DNA of 64,000 nucleotides from Sphingomonas asaccharolytica NBRC 15499 (GTDB taxonomy: Bacteria > Pseudomonadota > Alphaproteobacteria > Sphingomonadales > Sphingomonadaceae), in contig NZ_BCYU01000004.1 in the NCBI RefSeq assembly GCF_001598355.1, positions 40,591 to 104,590 of the forward strand, written 5' to 3'. Position 1 is the first letter of the stretch. Every line of letters begins with the position of its first letter. The position numbers and the translations under genes are program-made. The notes beneath the pieces were generated by a model. It made no database searches, was not told where the DNA came from, and saw only the letters and a program-made list of their open reading frames with translations. Below, piece by piece: positions 18,549 through 26,002 of the stretch.

Positions 18549-20387
18549 ATGGCAAGTAAAAAAGTGCTGGATTTCACTGGGGAAAGGATCGTTCCCGGCG
18601 CGGACAATTGCGAACCGAACTTCGCATCCCGCATGTTTCAGGAACATATTGTCCGTTATCTTTTCGCTGCACAAATCATCGAAGAAAAATCCGTCATCGA
18701 TATTGGATGCGGTGTGGGTTACGGGTCACTACGCCTTGCGGAACTTGGCGCAGCCTCGGTCCGGGCATTCGATTTGTCTGATGCCGCCATTCGCCACGCC
18801 CGAAAACATTACAGTCATCCCAACGTTCAGTTCGATGTGGGCAATGCTGAAGCATTCGACTTCGATGTCCAATTCGACGTCGCGACCTGTTTCGAACTGA
18901 TCGAGCATGTGAACCACCCCGAAAAGGTGCTGGAGAATATCAGGCGGGCGCTCAAACCCGACGGCATATTGGTGATCTCTACACCACGCGCGCTCGAGAA
19001 GAAGCGTACGCACTTTCATACGCACGAATTCGGGCTCGATGAATTCGAGGCACTGCTCAAGCGAAATTTTTCCACGACCGAGTTCTACGTCGAGAACAAC
19101 CATTTCTCCTCGCTGGTGACTCAAGGCCGCCCCTCCGTCCTCGACCGGGTGATCTGCCTCAAGGATCAGTTCGACGCGGAGGTCGCAGATGTCTTCATCG
19201 TCGTCGCCACACCGTCACCGACCATGCCATTGCCCGTGATGGAACCGGCCCTTTCGATCGACGACGATGCGTATGTGCGCATGCTGGAACGCGATGTGGA
19301 GATTCTCCACAAGGCGGAAGACGACCTCAGGGAGAAGACTACCTATCTGGAAAAGAGCAGCAGTGAAGCGCTGGCATTCAAGGATCGGGAGATCGAAAGG
19401 ATCACCGGCGAATACAACCTTCTCTTCTCTCAATCGAACGATCTATCCGAACGCCTCTCAAAATCGGAGGAGAACAGCGCGCAGGCGAATTTCTTTCGCG
19501 GCAAGGCAGAGGAGCTGAAGACAGTCCTTGCAGACGTGGAAGCGCAGCAGATCGAGGCGATCGCTTTCAAAGACGGAGAGATCCAGCGGATCACGGGGGA
19601 GTACAACACTCTGTTCGCTCGGGCGGAAGAGCTTTCGAGCGAGCTATGGCGTGCGAATCAACTGAATGCCGAGATGGAAGCGCTTCGTACAAAGGCGCAT
19701 TACCTTCAGCAGTCGCTGAACGATTTCGAAGGGCACCATGCCCTGGTGACATCTTTCAAGAACACCGAAATCGAACGCCTGACGACGGATTGCAACGACC
19801 TGCTCGCTAAAGCGGAGAGCATTTCCGCGGAGCTTGGCGAGGAAAGGCGGAGAAGCCTCGAAGCGCTGGCGGCCAGGGATGCGGAAATCGAGCGATTGGC
19901 CGGCGAGCGGCAAATGCTATCGTCCCAGGTCGCGGATGCCTCCACGCGCATCGAGGAGTTGCGGGCGAGATATGCCGGGCATGAAGCGGAGCGCGACAGT
20001 CTTCGGGCAATTATCGAAGCACTCTCGGTTCGCGCGAACGACGCAGAAGCGAAACGGCTCGAAGTCTATGAATATGCGCGCGTTTCGAGCGACGCAGCGC
20101 GCGGCGCCCGACTGGAGTTGGAAGTGCTAAAGCGAGATATCGCCGAAGCTATCGAGAATCCTCGCAAGCCCGGTCAGGTACGGTATGATCCGCGCCACCG
20201 CTTCATCGTCGAATCCATGGAGCGGCTTTTCCTCGGGACCGCCGCGACACACGACATCGCCCGAAACCCGCTGGTCGAGCGGGTCAGTCTGCTTGCGGCG
20301 GAGCTCGAGAAGGAACGCGAGCGGGCGGACAGTTTCAGCTTGCGGAGGATCGCCAAAATCTTCTCGTCCAAGCCGAAGCGTTCTTGA
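18549..20387 (+). CDS. Methyltransferase fused to a long repeat-built coiled coil
   Basis: The 612-residue protein begins with a class I SAM-methyltransferase: motif I DIGCGVGYG at residues 51-59, acidic FDLSDAA near 75, CFELIEHVNHPE near 114-125 and a final strand IVVATP. From about 240 to 600 it is highly charged and heptad-like. The unit FKDxEIxRITGEYN starts near residues 277, 340 and 403, exactly 63 residues (nine heptads) apart, with a further degenerate unit near 442. The C-terminus is basic (RRIAKIFSSKPKRS). The layout resembles chain-terminating methyltransferases such as WbdD, whose coiled coil sets polymer length; that role here is a hypothesis. Convergent with the 21046 methyltransferase and on the opposite strand to most of the cluster. 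Confidence 0.85.
   Translation: MASKKVLDFTGERIVPGADNCEPNFASRMFQEHIVRYLFAAQIIEEKSVIDIGCGVGYGSLRLAELGAASVRAFDLSDAAIRHARKHYSHPNVQFDVGNAEAFDFDVQFDVATCFELIEHVNHPEKVLENIRRALKPDGILVISTPRALEKKRTHFHTHEFGLDEFEALLKRNFSTTEFYVENNHFSSLVTQGRPSVLDRVICLKDQFDAEVADVFIVVATPSPTMPLPVMEPALSIDDDAYVRMLERDVEILHKAEDDLREKTTYLEKSSSEALAFKDREIERITGEYNLLFSQSNDLSERLSKSEENSAQANFFRGKAEELKTVLADVEAQQIEAIAFKDGEIQRITGEYNTLFARAEELSSELWRANQLNAEMEALRTKAHYLQQSLNDFEGHHALVTSFKNTEIERLTTDCNDLLAKAESISAELGEERRRSLEALAARDAEIERLAGERQMLSSQVADASTRIEELRARYAGHEAERDSLRAIIEALSVRANDAEAKRLEVYEYARVSSDAARGARLELEVLKRDIAEAIENPRKPGQVRYDPRHRFIVESMERLFLGTAATHDIARNPLVERVSLLAAELEKERERADSFSLRRIAKIFSSKPKRS
19374..19946 (+). repeat. 63-residue (189-base) coding repeats in the coiled coil
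   Basis: Three units start at about 19374, 19563 and 19752, 189 bases apart, and share the residues F-K/R-x-x-E-I-E/Q-R-I/L-T. A fourth unit starts about 117 bases after the third. The units are diverged in DNA sequence, so this is an old amplification rather than a recent one. Confidence 0.75.
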
Positions 20388-20408
20388 TGGGGTAGCGGAC
20401 GCGCTGAG

Positions 20409-21011
20409 GTGCCGGCCACAAGGGACGCCAGAATCGAGCGATTGACGGGCGAGTGCGAGCAGGTATTGGCCCGTCGACAAATTGTTTCCGCGCGTTTTAG
20501 GGATTTGCACATGAAATATGCCGGCCTTGAATCGGAACACGATGATGTCCGCGGAATCATCGACGCGCTCACGGTGCGGGCGAGCGATGCTGAAGCCAGA
20601 CGGCTCGAGGCGTATGACTTTGCGAGAGTCTCGAGCGATGCAGCGCACGGCGTGCGGCGGGAGCTGGCAACGCTGAAACGCGACATCGCCGCGGCTCTCG
20701 ACACCCCCGTCGACACCGGTCAGGCACAATATGACCCTCGCCACCGCGACATCGTCGAATCCATGGAGCGGCTATTCCTGGGGGCAATGGCGACGCATCA
20801 TATGGCCCGCGACCCGCTGGTCGAGCGGATTGCTCACCTGTCGGCTGAGGCTCAGCGCCTGTCGGCGGAGATTCTGGAACAACGCGAGCGTGCGGAACGC
20901 GCAGAAAGCTTCGCGGAGGACTGGCACGCCCAGCTCCTGTCCATCCGCAAGTCCATGTCATGGCGCCTCACCAAGCCGTTTCGCTTCCTGTCGCGATCCT
21001 TCCGAAGCTGA
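20409..21011 (+). CDS. Coiled-coil protein duplicating the C-terminus of the upstream methyltransferase
   Basis: This 200-residue product has no methyltransferase domain. It aligns without gaps for well over 100 residues to residues 443 onward of the upstream protein: RDARIERL vs RDAEIERL, AEARRLE vs AEAKRLE, ARVSSDAA in both, YDPRHR in both, IVESMERLFLG in both. The DNA offset is constant at 546 bases. It lies in the same reading frame as the upstream gene, separated by that gene's TGA and seven sense codons. The GTG at 20409 has only a weak ribosome site, so translation may depend on coupling or read-through. The tail SMSWRLTKPFRFLSRSFRS is basic and amphipathic. Either a separate coiled-coil subunit or the broken end of a once longer ruler. 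Confidence 0.7.
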   Translation: MPATRDARIERLTGECEQVLARRQIVSARFRDLHMKYAGLESEHDDVRGIIDALTVRASDAEARRLEAYDFARVSSDAAHGVRRELATLKRDIAAALDTPVDTGQAQYDPRHRDIVESMERLFLGAMATHHMARDPLVERIAHLSAEAQRLSAEILEQRERAERAESFAEDWHAQLLSIRKSMSWRLTKPFRFLSRSFRS

Positions 21012-21045
21012 GGGTTGCAGCTGTCCGGTGCCGGCAATGCTTGAG

Positions 21046-21906
21046 TTATTTCGGACGCGCCTGATCATTTAAGCTCGGCTTCCTGGAGATACAGTTCAGG
21101 AAGTCGAGATCGTTGTCGTAGGAAATGCTGATCACGTCGAGCCCGAGTTGCCGGCAAAGCGAGCGCGCCGACACTTCGTTGAAGAATGTATAGTGAACGC
21201 TCACCAGATGGGCGCGCAGCAGCATCGGCACCTGGAAGAATAGCGTCCCCTCAGGGTTAAGGCGCGCGACAAGGGCATCCAGGATGTCCCTCAGGTTCGG
21301 AAGGTGCTCAAGGACGTGCATCGACGCAATACAATCGAACGTGGCCGGAATGCTCTTATAATCATCGGTGACGATGACCCGGTCGCGGTTCGGCATGACC
21401 GCCTGGACCTGACGCAGCACGTTCAAGCTGAGTTCGGCTGCATAGACTTTCTCGAAATATTTCGCGCCGCAGCCTGCGACGATTCCGCGTCCAGCACCAA
21501 AATCGATCAACACGCCGCGGCGCTGCCCTGGATAGACCTTGAATAGATAATCGAAGAAACCACAGGCATCGATCTGATCGGCAACGGTACTGAGATACGC
21601 GCTATCCACCGCGTAGAAATCGTTGGAGGAATCCGCCTGCAGCGACAGGAAATCGTCACCGGCTCGCACCTTGCGCAAGTGCGTTGCGTTCAGAATCGCG
21701 TGGCAGCGCAGACACATCCAGAGGTCGTAAACCTGCCCGTGATCGTCAGTGCGCCGCTCGAACGGCGTCAGCGCGACCTCTTCCCGGCAGACGGTGCAGG
21801 CAAAGTCGCCGGCGCCCTTCGCGTCGTGGAGCAACGACGTGTGTTCGATCGCCGCCACGCGAGCGACCAGCCTGCGAACCGCCGGAATCCGGCGCACCAG
21901 AGTCAA
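21046..21906 (-). CDS. Class I methyltransferase with N-terminal CxxC motif, next to IS481 insertion
   Basis: The 286-residue protein carries CTVC and CLRC pairs (a probable zinc site) near residues 36-66, then a SAM motif IDFGAGRGIVAG, SMHVLEHLPNLRDI and a QVPML strand. It is a paralog of 12944-13837 and probably methylates a capsule sugar. The start is uncertain: TTG at 21906 or the nearby GTG; an in-frame stop lies right at the IS junction, so there is little room upstream. The IS element lies between this gene and gmhA and probably separates it from the promoter of the operon it once belonged to. Confidence 0.75.
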   Translation of the reverse strand: MTLVRRIPAVRRLVARVAAIEHTSLLHDAKGAGDFACTVCREEVALTPFERRTDDHGQVYDLWMCLRCHAILNATHLRKVRAGDDFLSLQADSSNDFYAVDSAYLSTVADQIDACGFFDYLFKVYPGQRRGVLIDFGAGRGIVAGCGAKYFEKVYAAELSLNVLRQVQAVMPNRDRVIVTDDYKSIPATFDCIASMHVLEHLPNLRDILDALVARLNPEGTLFFQVPMLLRAHLVSVHYTFFNEVSARSLCRQLGLDVISISYDNDLDFLNCISRKPSLNDQARPK

Positions 21907-21950
21907 AACGGCGTCCGATGTCTTCAGCGAGCGTTCTTTCCGGCTCTAGG

Positions 21951-21979
21951 TGTGAGCTTTCAGGGGTTTGTTCATCCGG
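21951..21979 (+). repeat. IS481 left inverted repeat
   Basis: The left end starts TGTGAGC and ends TTGTTCATCCGG. It pairs with 22981-23008 with a few mismatches and small gaps. Confidence 0.8.
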
Positions 21980-22032
21980 TGTGACCGGGCAAGACTGATG
22001 TTGCGACACGTCAGCTTGCGAGGAACGCCCGG

Positions 22033-23013
22033 ATGAACATCCACAAGAATGCCCGAACGACACCCTACAGTCGAGCCGAGATCGTCCGGCGGGTGACCAT
22101 GCTCGGCGAGACGCCCATGGCGGTCGCGAGCGCCATGGGTGTCTCGCCACGAACCGTCGGCAAGTGGCTGGCGCGCTATCGTTTGGAAGATCCAGTCGAA
22201 CTTGTCGACCGCAGCTCACGACCACGCCGGATGCCCCGCGCCACGGCTGCCGATGTAGTCGAGCAGGTCATCGCGCTGCGTCGTCAGCGCCTCGTCGGCA
22301 AGCAGATCGCGGCGGCGCTGGCGCTCTCGCCGGCGACCGTCAGCCGCATCCTGCGCAAGGCCCGCCTCAGCCGCGCACGCGACCTTGATCCGCCCGAACC
22401 CCTGCGCCGCTACCAGCGCGAACACCCCGGCGAGCTGATCCACATCGACATTAAGAAACTCGGCCGCTTCGAGCGCGTCGGCCACCGCATCACCGGCGAC
22501 CGGACACGACAAAGCAACTCACGCGGCTATCGCGATGGCGGACGTTATGGCGCAGGCTGGGAGTTCGTCCATGTCTGCATCGACGACGCCTCACGCATCG
22601 CGTTCAGCCAACTGCTCGCCGACGAGAAGGCCGCAAGCGCCGTCCCCTTCCTCCACGCCGCCGTCGCCTACTACCAGAGCCTCGGCATCACCGTCACCCG
22701 CGTCATGACCGACAACGGATCATGCTACAAAAGCTTCGCCTTCCGCGACGCCTGCAAAGCACTCGGCCTCAGGCACATCCGCACCAGACCCTATACCCCC
22801 AAAACCAACGGCAAAGCCGAGCGCTTCGTCCAGACCTCCCTGCGCGAATGGGCCTATGCCCGCGCATACCCCAGCTCAGAACACCGCAAAGCCGCGCTCG
22901 AACCCTGGCTCCATAACTATAACTGGCACCGACCCCACGGCAGCCTACACTCCATGCCGCCCATCAGCCGACTCGCTCAGCCGATGAACAACCTGTTGAG
23001 GCTCCACAGCTAG
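22033..23013 (+). CDS. IS481-family transposase
   Basis: The 326-residue transposase has an N-terminal helix-turn-helix (GVSPRTVGKWLARYR, about 37-51), the linker DRSSRPRRMPRAT typical of IS481, and an RNase H-like DDE core with D139 (HIDIKKLG), D227 (TDNGSCYKS) and E263 (KTNGKAERFVQ). All three catalytic acids are present and the frame is intact, so the enzyme may be active. The stop codon TAG (23011-23013) lies outside the right inverted repeat, in the CTAG of the target site, so the last residue and the stop are supplied by host DNA. Confidence 0.93.
   Translation: MNIHKNARTTPYSRAEIVRRVTMLGETPMAVASAMGVSPRTVGKWLARYRLEDPVELVDRSSRPRRMPRATAADVVEQVIALRRQRLVGKQIAAALALSPATVSRILRKARLSRARDLDPPEPLRRYQREHPGELIHIDIKKLGRFERVGHRITGDRTRQSNSRGYRDGGRYGAGWEFVHVCIDDASRIAFSQLLADEKAASAVPFLHAAVAYYQSLGITVTRVMTDNGSCYKSFAFRDACKALGLRHIRTRPYTPKTNGKAERFVQTSLREWAYARAYPSSEHRKAALEPWLHNYNWHRPHGSLHSMPPISRLAQPMNNLLRLHS
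22981..23008 (-). repeat. IS481 right inverted repeat
   Basis: On the minus strand it starts TGTGGAGCC and ends TTGTTCATCGG, matching the left end. It overlaps the last codons of the transposase gene. Confidence 0.8.
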
Positions 23014-23044
23014 GGACGGCGAAGGTGAAGAATTGTTCACCGCA

Positions 23045-23671
23045 TCAGAATTTGAGTTGCCCCAGCCTGGCCGGGTCGTCGAGATTGGAATGGCGGACAT
23101 GCTGGGCAAGGATGTGCATCAGCGACTGGTGGACATCTTCGATCATACCGTAATTCTCGCACGTCACGTGCAGGCTTGCGTCCGCGAGTTCGCGCGAGCG
23201 CCCACCGGTAAAGCCAGTCATCGCGATCGTGCGCACCCCCATCGAACGGGCGAGTTCCAGCGTCCGCACGATATTGGGGGAGGTGCCTGAGGAGCTGATC
23301 GCGATCAGCAGGTCGCCGCCTTCGGCCATCGACTCCAGCTGGAAGGCGAACATCTCCTCGCTGCCGATGTCGTTCACGATGGCCGTGATCAGTTCAACGG
23401 TGGTCGAGAAACTGTGGACCTTGGGACGAAGGGTCGTGTCGCTCCGAATGCCCTTGAGGCAGTCACACACGAGATGGTTGGCGATCGCCGCCGATCCGCC
23501 ATTGCCGCACGAATAGATACGTTTGCCGGCCTGCGTGGTCTCGAGCACCAGCCGACTGGCCTTGTTGATCGCAGCGCGATCCACCGTGGCAGCTGCCTTG
23601 CCGAGCCGCTCGAAATATTCGCTGGCATAATCGCCAGCATCCGGAATCACATAGTCGGGAAAATAAGTCAT
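23045..23671 (-). CDS. gmhA: Sedoheptulose-7-phosphate isomerase (GmhA-like, SIS domain)
   Basis: The 208-residue SIS-domain protein has the phosphosugar loop SCGNGGSAAIANHL at about 54-67, the second SIS segment AISSSGTSPNIVRTLELA, and the C-terminal EDVHQSLMHIL helix of GmhA. It converts sedoheptulose-7-phosphate to D-glycero-D-manno-heptose-7-phosphate, the first step of heptose-nucleotide synthesis. The next enzymes of the GDP branch (HddA, GmhB, HddC) are encoded directly upstream on the same strand, which supports this role over other SIS isomerases. The gap to hddA is 15 bases. Confidence 0.9.
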   Translation of the reverse strand: MTYFPDYVIPDAGDYASEYFERLGKAAATVDRAAINKASRLVLETTQAGKRIYSCGNGGSAAIANHLVCDCLKGIRSDTTLRPKVHSFSTTVELITAIVNDIGSEEMFAFQLESMAEGGDLLIAISSSGTSPNIVRTLELARSMGVRTIAMTGFTGGRSRELADASLHVTCENYGMIEDVHQSLMHILAQHVRHSNLDDPARLGQLKF

Positions 23672-23686
23672 GCCTCGTCCTGGGGT

Positions 23687-24670
23687 TTAGCGGGGATTGT
23701 AGAAAAGAATGCGGCTGCCCAGCCGCTCGAAGCCAAAGCGCACTTGCCGCAACTCCAGCGCCTGCGCGATATCCTCGTGACGCTCCTTGGGTGCGTAGAA
23801 CATCATGAAGCCGCCTTGGCCGGCGCCGAGCAGCTTGCCGCCGATTGCCCCCGCGCCACGGGCCCGGTCGTACCAGCCGTCGATCGCCGAATTCGATATG
23901 CCGGCGGCCAGTGTCTTCTTGAGCGCCCAATTCTCATGGAGGATCTCGCCGAATGCGTCGATATGGCCACGGCCGAGTTCATCACGCATGATATAAGCGA
24001 GCTCAACCATCCGGCGCAGCGCCGCCTGCTTGTCGACGTTCGTCGCGGATTCCGCCGATTGTCCTTCCAAGATCGCCGAGGCGCTACGCGTAATCCCCGT
24101 ATAGAAAACGATGATGCGATCTTCGAGCAATTGCTGAACGTCGCGCGGCATGATCACGGGCGTTACATTGACGCTGTCGTCCTGCCGGAATTCGATAAGA
24201 TTGAAGCCGCCGAACGCAGCGGCATATTGGTCTTGCTTGCCGATCGGCTGACCACAGCGTTCGATCTCGACCTCGCAGCTCCGCTCGCCCAGGTCGCCGG
24301 CCGAGGCATGGCGGCCGAGATAAGCGGACATGGCATTGAGCAGTCCGACCGTGAAGGTCGATGACGACCCCAGCCCGGTTCCGCGCGACGGAATGTCAGC
24401 GGTAGTCGTGATCTCGACGCCGCCGCGCACACCGAGCATGTCGAACGTGGCGCGGACCAGTTCGTGCTCGATCTCGTCGAGGCAAGCGACCTCCTCGGTC
24501 TTCGAGTAGGCGAGGCGGATTCCGCCGTCGAACTTCCGATTGACGCTCACATAGACATATTTGTCGATCGCCGTGCTCAACACGGCTCCACCGAACTGCC
24601 GGTAGAATGACGGCAGGTCACTGCCGCCGCCGACAAAGCTCATGCGCAAGGGGGTCTGGCTGATGATCAA
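23687..24670 (-). CDS. hddA: D-glycero-alpha-D-manno-heptose-7-phosphate kinase (GHMP family)
   Basis: The 327-residue GHMP kinase begins MIISQTPLRMSFVGGGSDLP, the substrate loop of HddA-type kinases, and has the ATP motif PSRGTGLGSSS at about 94-104 and a C-terminal GKLLGAGQGGFMMFY motif III. It phosphorylates heptose-7-phosphate at C1 to give the alpha-1,7-bisphosphate of the GDP-heptose branch, unlike HldE of the ADP-heptose branch. Context with gmhA and the hddC-gmhB fusion supports the assignment. Lies 27 bases after the fusion gene, in one operon. Confidence 0.92.
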   Translation of the reverse strand: MIISQTPLRMSFVGGGSDLPSFYRQFGGAVLSTAIDKYVYVSVNRKFDGGIRLAYSKTEEVACLDEIEHELVRATFDMLGVRGGVEITTTADIPSRGTGLGSSSTFTVGLLNAMSAYLGRHASAGDLGERSCEVEIERCGQPIGKQDQYAAAFGGFNLIEFRQDDSVNVTPVIMPRDVQQLLEDRIIVFYTGITRSASAILEGQSAESATNVDKQAALRRMVELAYIMRDELGRGHIDAFGEILHENWALKKTLAAGISNSAIDGWYDRARGAGAIGGKLLGAGQGGFMMFYAPKERHEDIAQALELRQVRFGFERLGSRILFYNPR

Positions 24671-24697
24671 GTTGCAATTCCCGGATTGTTGCGACCG

Positions 24698-26002
24698 TCA
24701 GACGCTCGGACCGACGATGATGGTGACTGCCTCGGCGATCGAGTCGGTGACATGGTCCGGAGCCATCGGCCATTTCCCGTCCCTTCCGCCTTCTCCCGTG
24801 CGGACCAGAATCGACCGTAGTCCGGCACGCTCGGCCATGGCAATGTCCGCCGAGCTGTCGCCGATCATCCAGGATTGGGAGAGGTCGATGTTGAGATCGG
24901 CAGCGGCCTGTTCCACCATCCCAGTGCCCGGCTTGCGGCAAGCGCAGTCCCGCTTCAGTTCCGGAACTTCCCCGGGATAGCCGCGATGCGGATGGTGCGG
25001 ACAATAATAGAGCCCGTCGAAAAAGGCGCTGTCCTCACCGAGTTCTGCCTCTAGCTTTGCATGAATGTCGGCCAGGCCATTCTCGTCGCATTCGCCACGC
25101 GCGAGCACCGGCTGGTTCGTCACCAGCACCACCCGATATTCGCCGTCATTGAGCCGCTTCAGAGCAGCGCCTGCGAAGGGAAAGAGTGTGAGGTCGGCAG
25201 CTCGGGCGATATGGCCGTGCAGTTCGTTCAGCGTGCCGTCGCGATCGACGAAGACGGCCTTCTGCTTGTGGTCACGCCGTGCCCGCTCGACCACCCCCGA
25301 CGTCAGGTGACGTTCGGCTTTGTCGAGCCGGGCAGGAGTTCCGATATCCTTGATATATTCGTACGAGACATAGCCGCGCAATTTCGCGCCCTCGTCCAGC
25401 ATCTCCGGAAACAGGTCCTTGGCGAAATCGCCGATCTCCATGCGCCCGACCCAGGGCGCGAGCGCGGCGCGCTCCACTACATAGAATGCGGCGTTGACGA
25501 GATTGCGCAGATGCGCGCCCGGGGGGCGTGGATAGGAATGGAACCCTTCGATCCACCCATCGGAGGAAAGCCGGACCAGGTCGGAATCCGCGGGGTGATC
25601 ATTGGGGTGCAGTAATAACGTTGCCGCGCCGCCGGCTGCGGCATGGGCATCCAGCATGTGCGCCAGGTTTATGTCGAACAGCGTGTCGCCATAGACGACG
25701 ACGAACCGTTCCCGGAGCCGATCCAGACAGGCAAGCGTCGCCCCGGCCGTGCCGCGCGGCGATCCATCGTCGATCAGTTCGATGCGGCAAGGGAAATCCT
25801 CACGGGCGATGAACGCCTCGATCTGGTCGGCAGCGTGATTCACCAACAGGACGATGTCGTCCACGCCGCCCCGTACCAGGACCTCGATCTGCCGCTTGAG
25901 CAGCGGGACGCCCGCGACGTCGACGAGCGGCTTCGGTTTCCCGTTAAGCCGGCTGACCAGGCGGGTACCTTTCCCGCCCGCCAGGATGACGGCCTGGGTC
26001 AT
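24698..26002 (-). CDS. Fusion: heptose-1-phosphate guanylyltransferase (HddC) + heptose bisphosphate phosphatase (GmhB)
   Basis: The 434-residue protein joins two enzymes. Residues 1-235 form a sugar nucleotidyltransferase with GGKGTRL at 10-15 and VVVYGDTLFDINL, matching HddC. Residues 247-434 form a HAD phosphatase with DRDGT at 253-257, VLVTNQ near 293, zinc ligands CPHH at 334-337 and CAC at 353-355, then RKPGTGM and MIGDSSADIAMA, matching GmhB. In the pathway GmhB removes the C7 phosphate and HddC adds GMP, so the fusion covers two consecutive steps. No frameshift is needed to read through, and the linker is short. The stop/start overlap with the SDR is ATGA (25999-26002). Confidence 0.9.
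   Translation of the reverse strand: MTQAVILAGGKGTRLVSRLNGKPKPLVDVAGVPLLKRQIEVLVRGGVDDIVLLVNHAADQIEAFIAREDFPCRIELIDDGSPRGTAGATLACLDRLRERFVVVYGDTLFDINLAHMLDAHAAAGGAATLLLHPNDHPADSDLVRLSSDGWIEGFHSYPRPPGAHLRNLVNAAFYVVERAALAPWVGRMEIGDFAKDLFPEMLDEGAKLRGYVSYEYIKDIGTPARLDKAERHLTSGVVERARRDHKQKAVFVDRDGTLNELHGHIARAADLTLFPFAGAALKRLNDGEYRVVLVTNQPVLARGECDENGLADIHAKLEAELGEDSAFFDGLYYCPHHPHRGYPGEVPELKRDCACRKPGTGMVEQAAADLNIDLSQSWMIGDSSADIAMAERAGLRSILVRTGEGGRDGKWPMAPDHVTDSIAEAVTIIVGPSV

Larger units (their letters stand above)
21951..23008 (+). mobile_element. IS481-family insertion sequence, apparently intact
   Basis: The element is bounded by imperfect inverted repeats: left 21951-21979 (TGTGAGC...TTGTTCATCCGG) and right 22981-23008, which reads TGTGGAGCC...TTGTTCATCGG on the minus strand. 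It encodes one full-length transposase. The flanks are TCTAGG at 21945-21950 and GCTAGG at 23009-23014, five of six bases the same. IS481-type elements are known to insert at NCTAGN and make a six-base duplication, which fits. It interrupts the short gap between gmhA and the methyltransferase gene. Confidence 0.88.

Noticed and set aside
18549..21011. The coiled-coil repeats as a CRISPR or phage tail tape-measure signature
   Set aside because: The repeats are coding, diverged in DNA and 189 bases apart without spacers, and the protein has a methyltransferase domain; no cas or phage genes are nearby.
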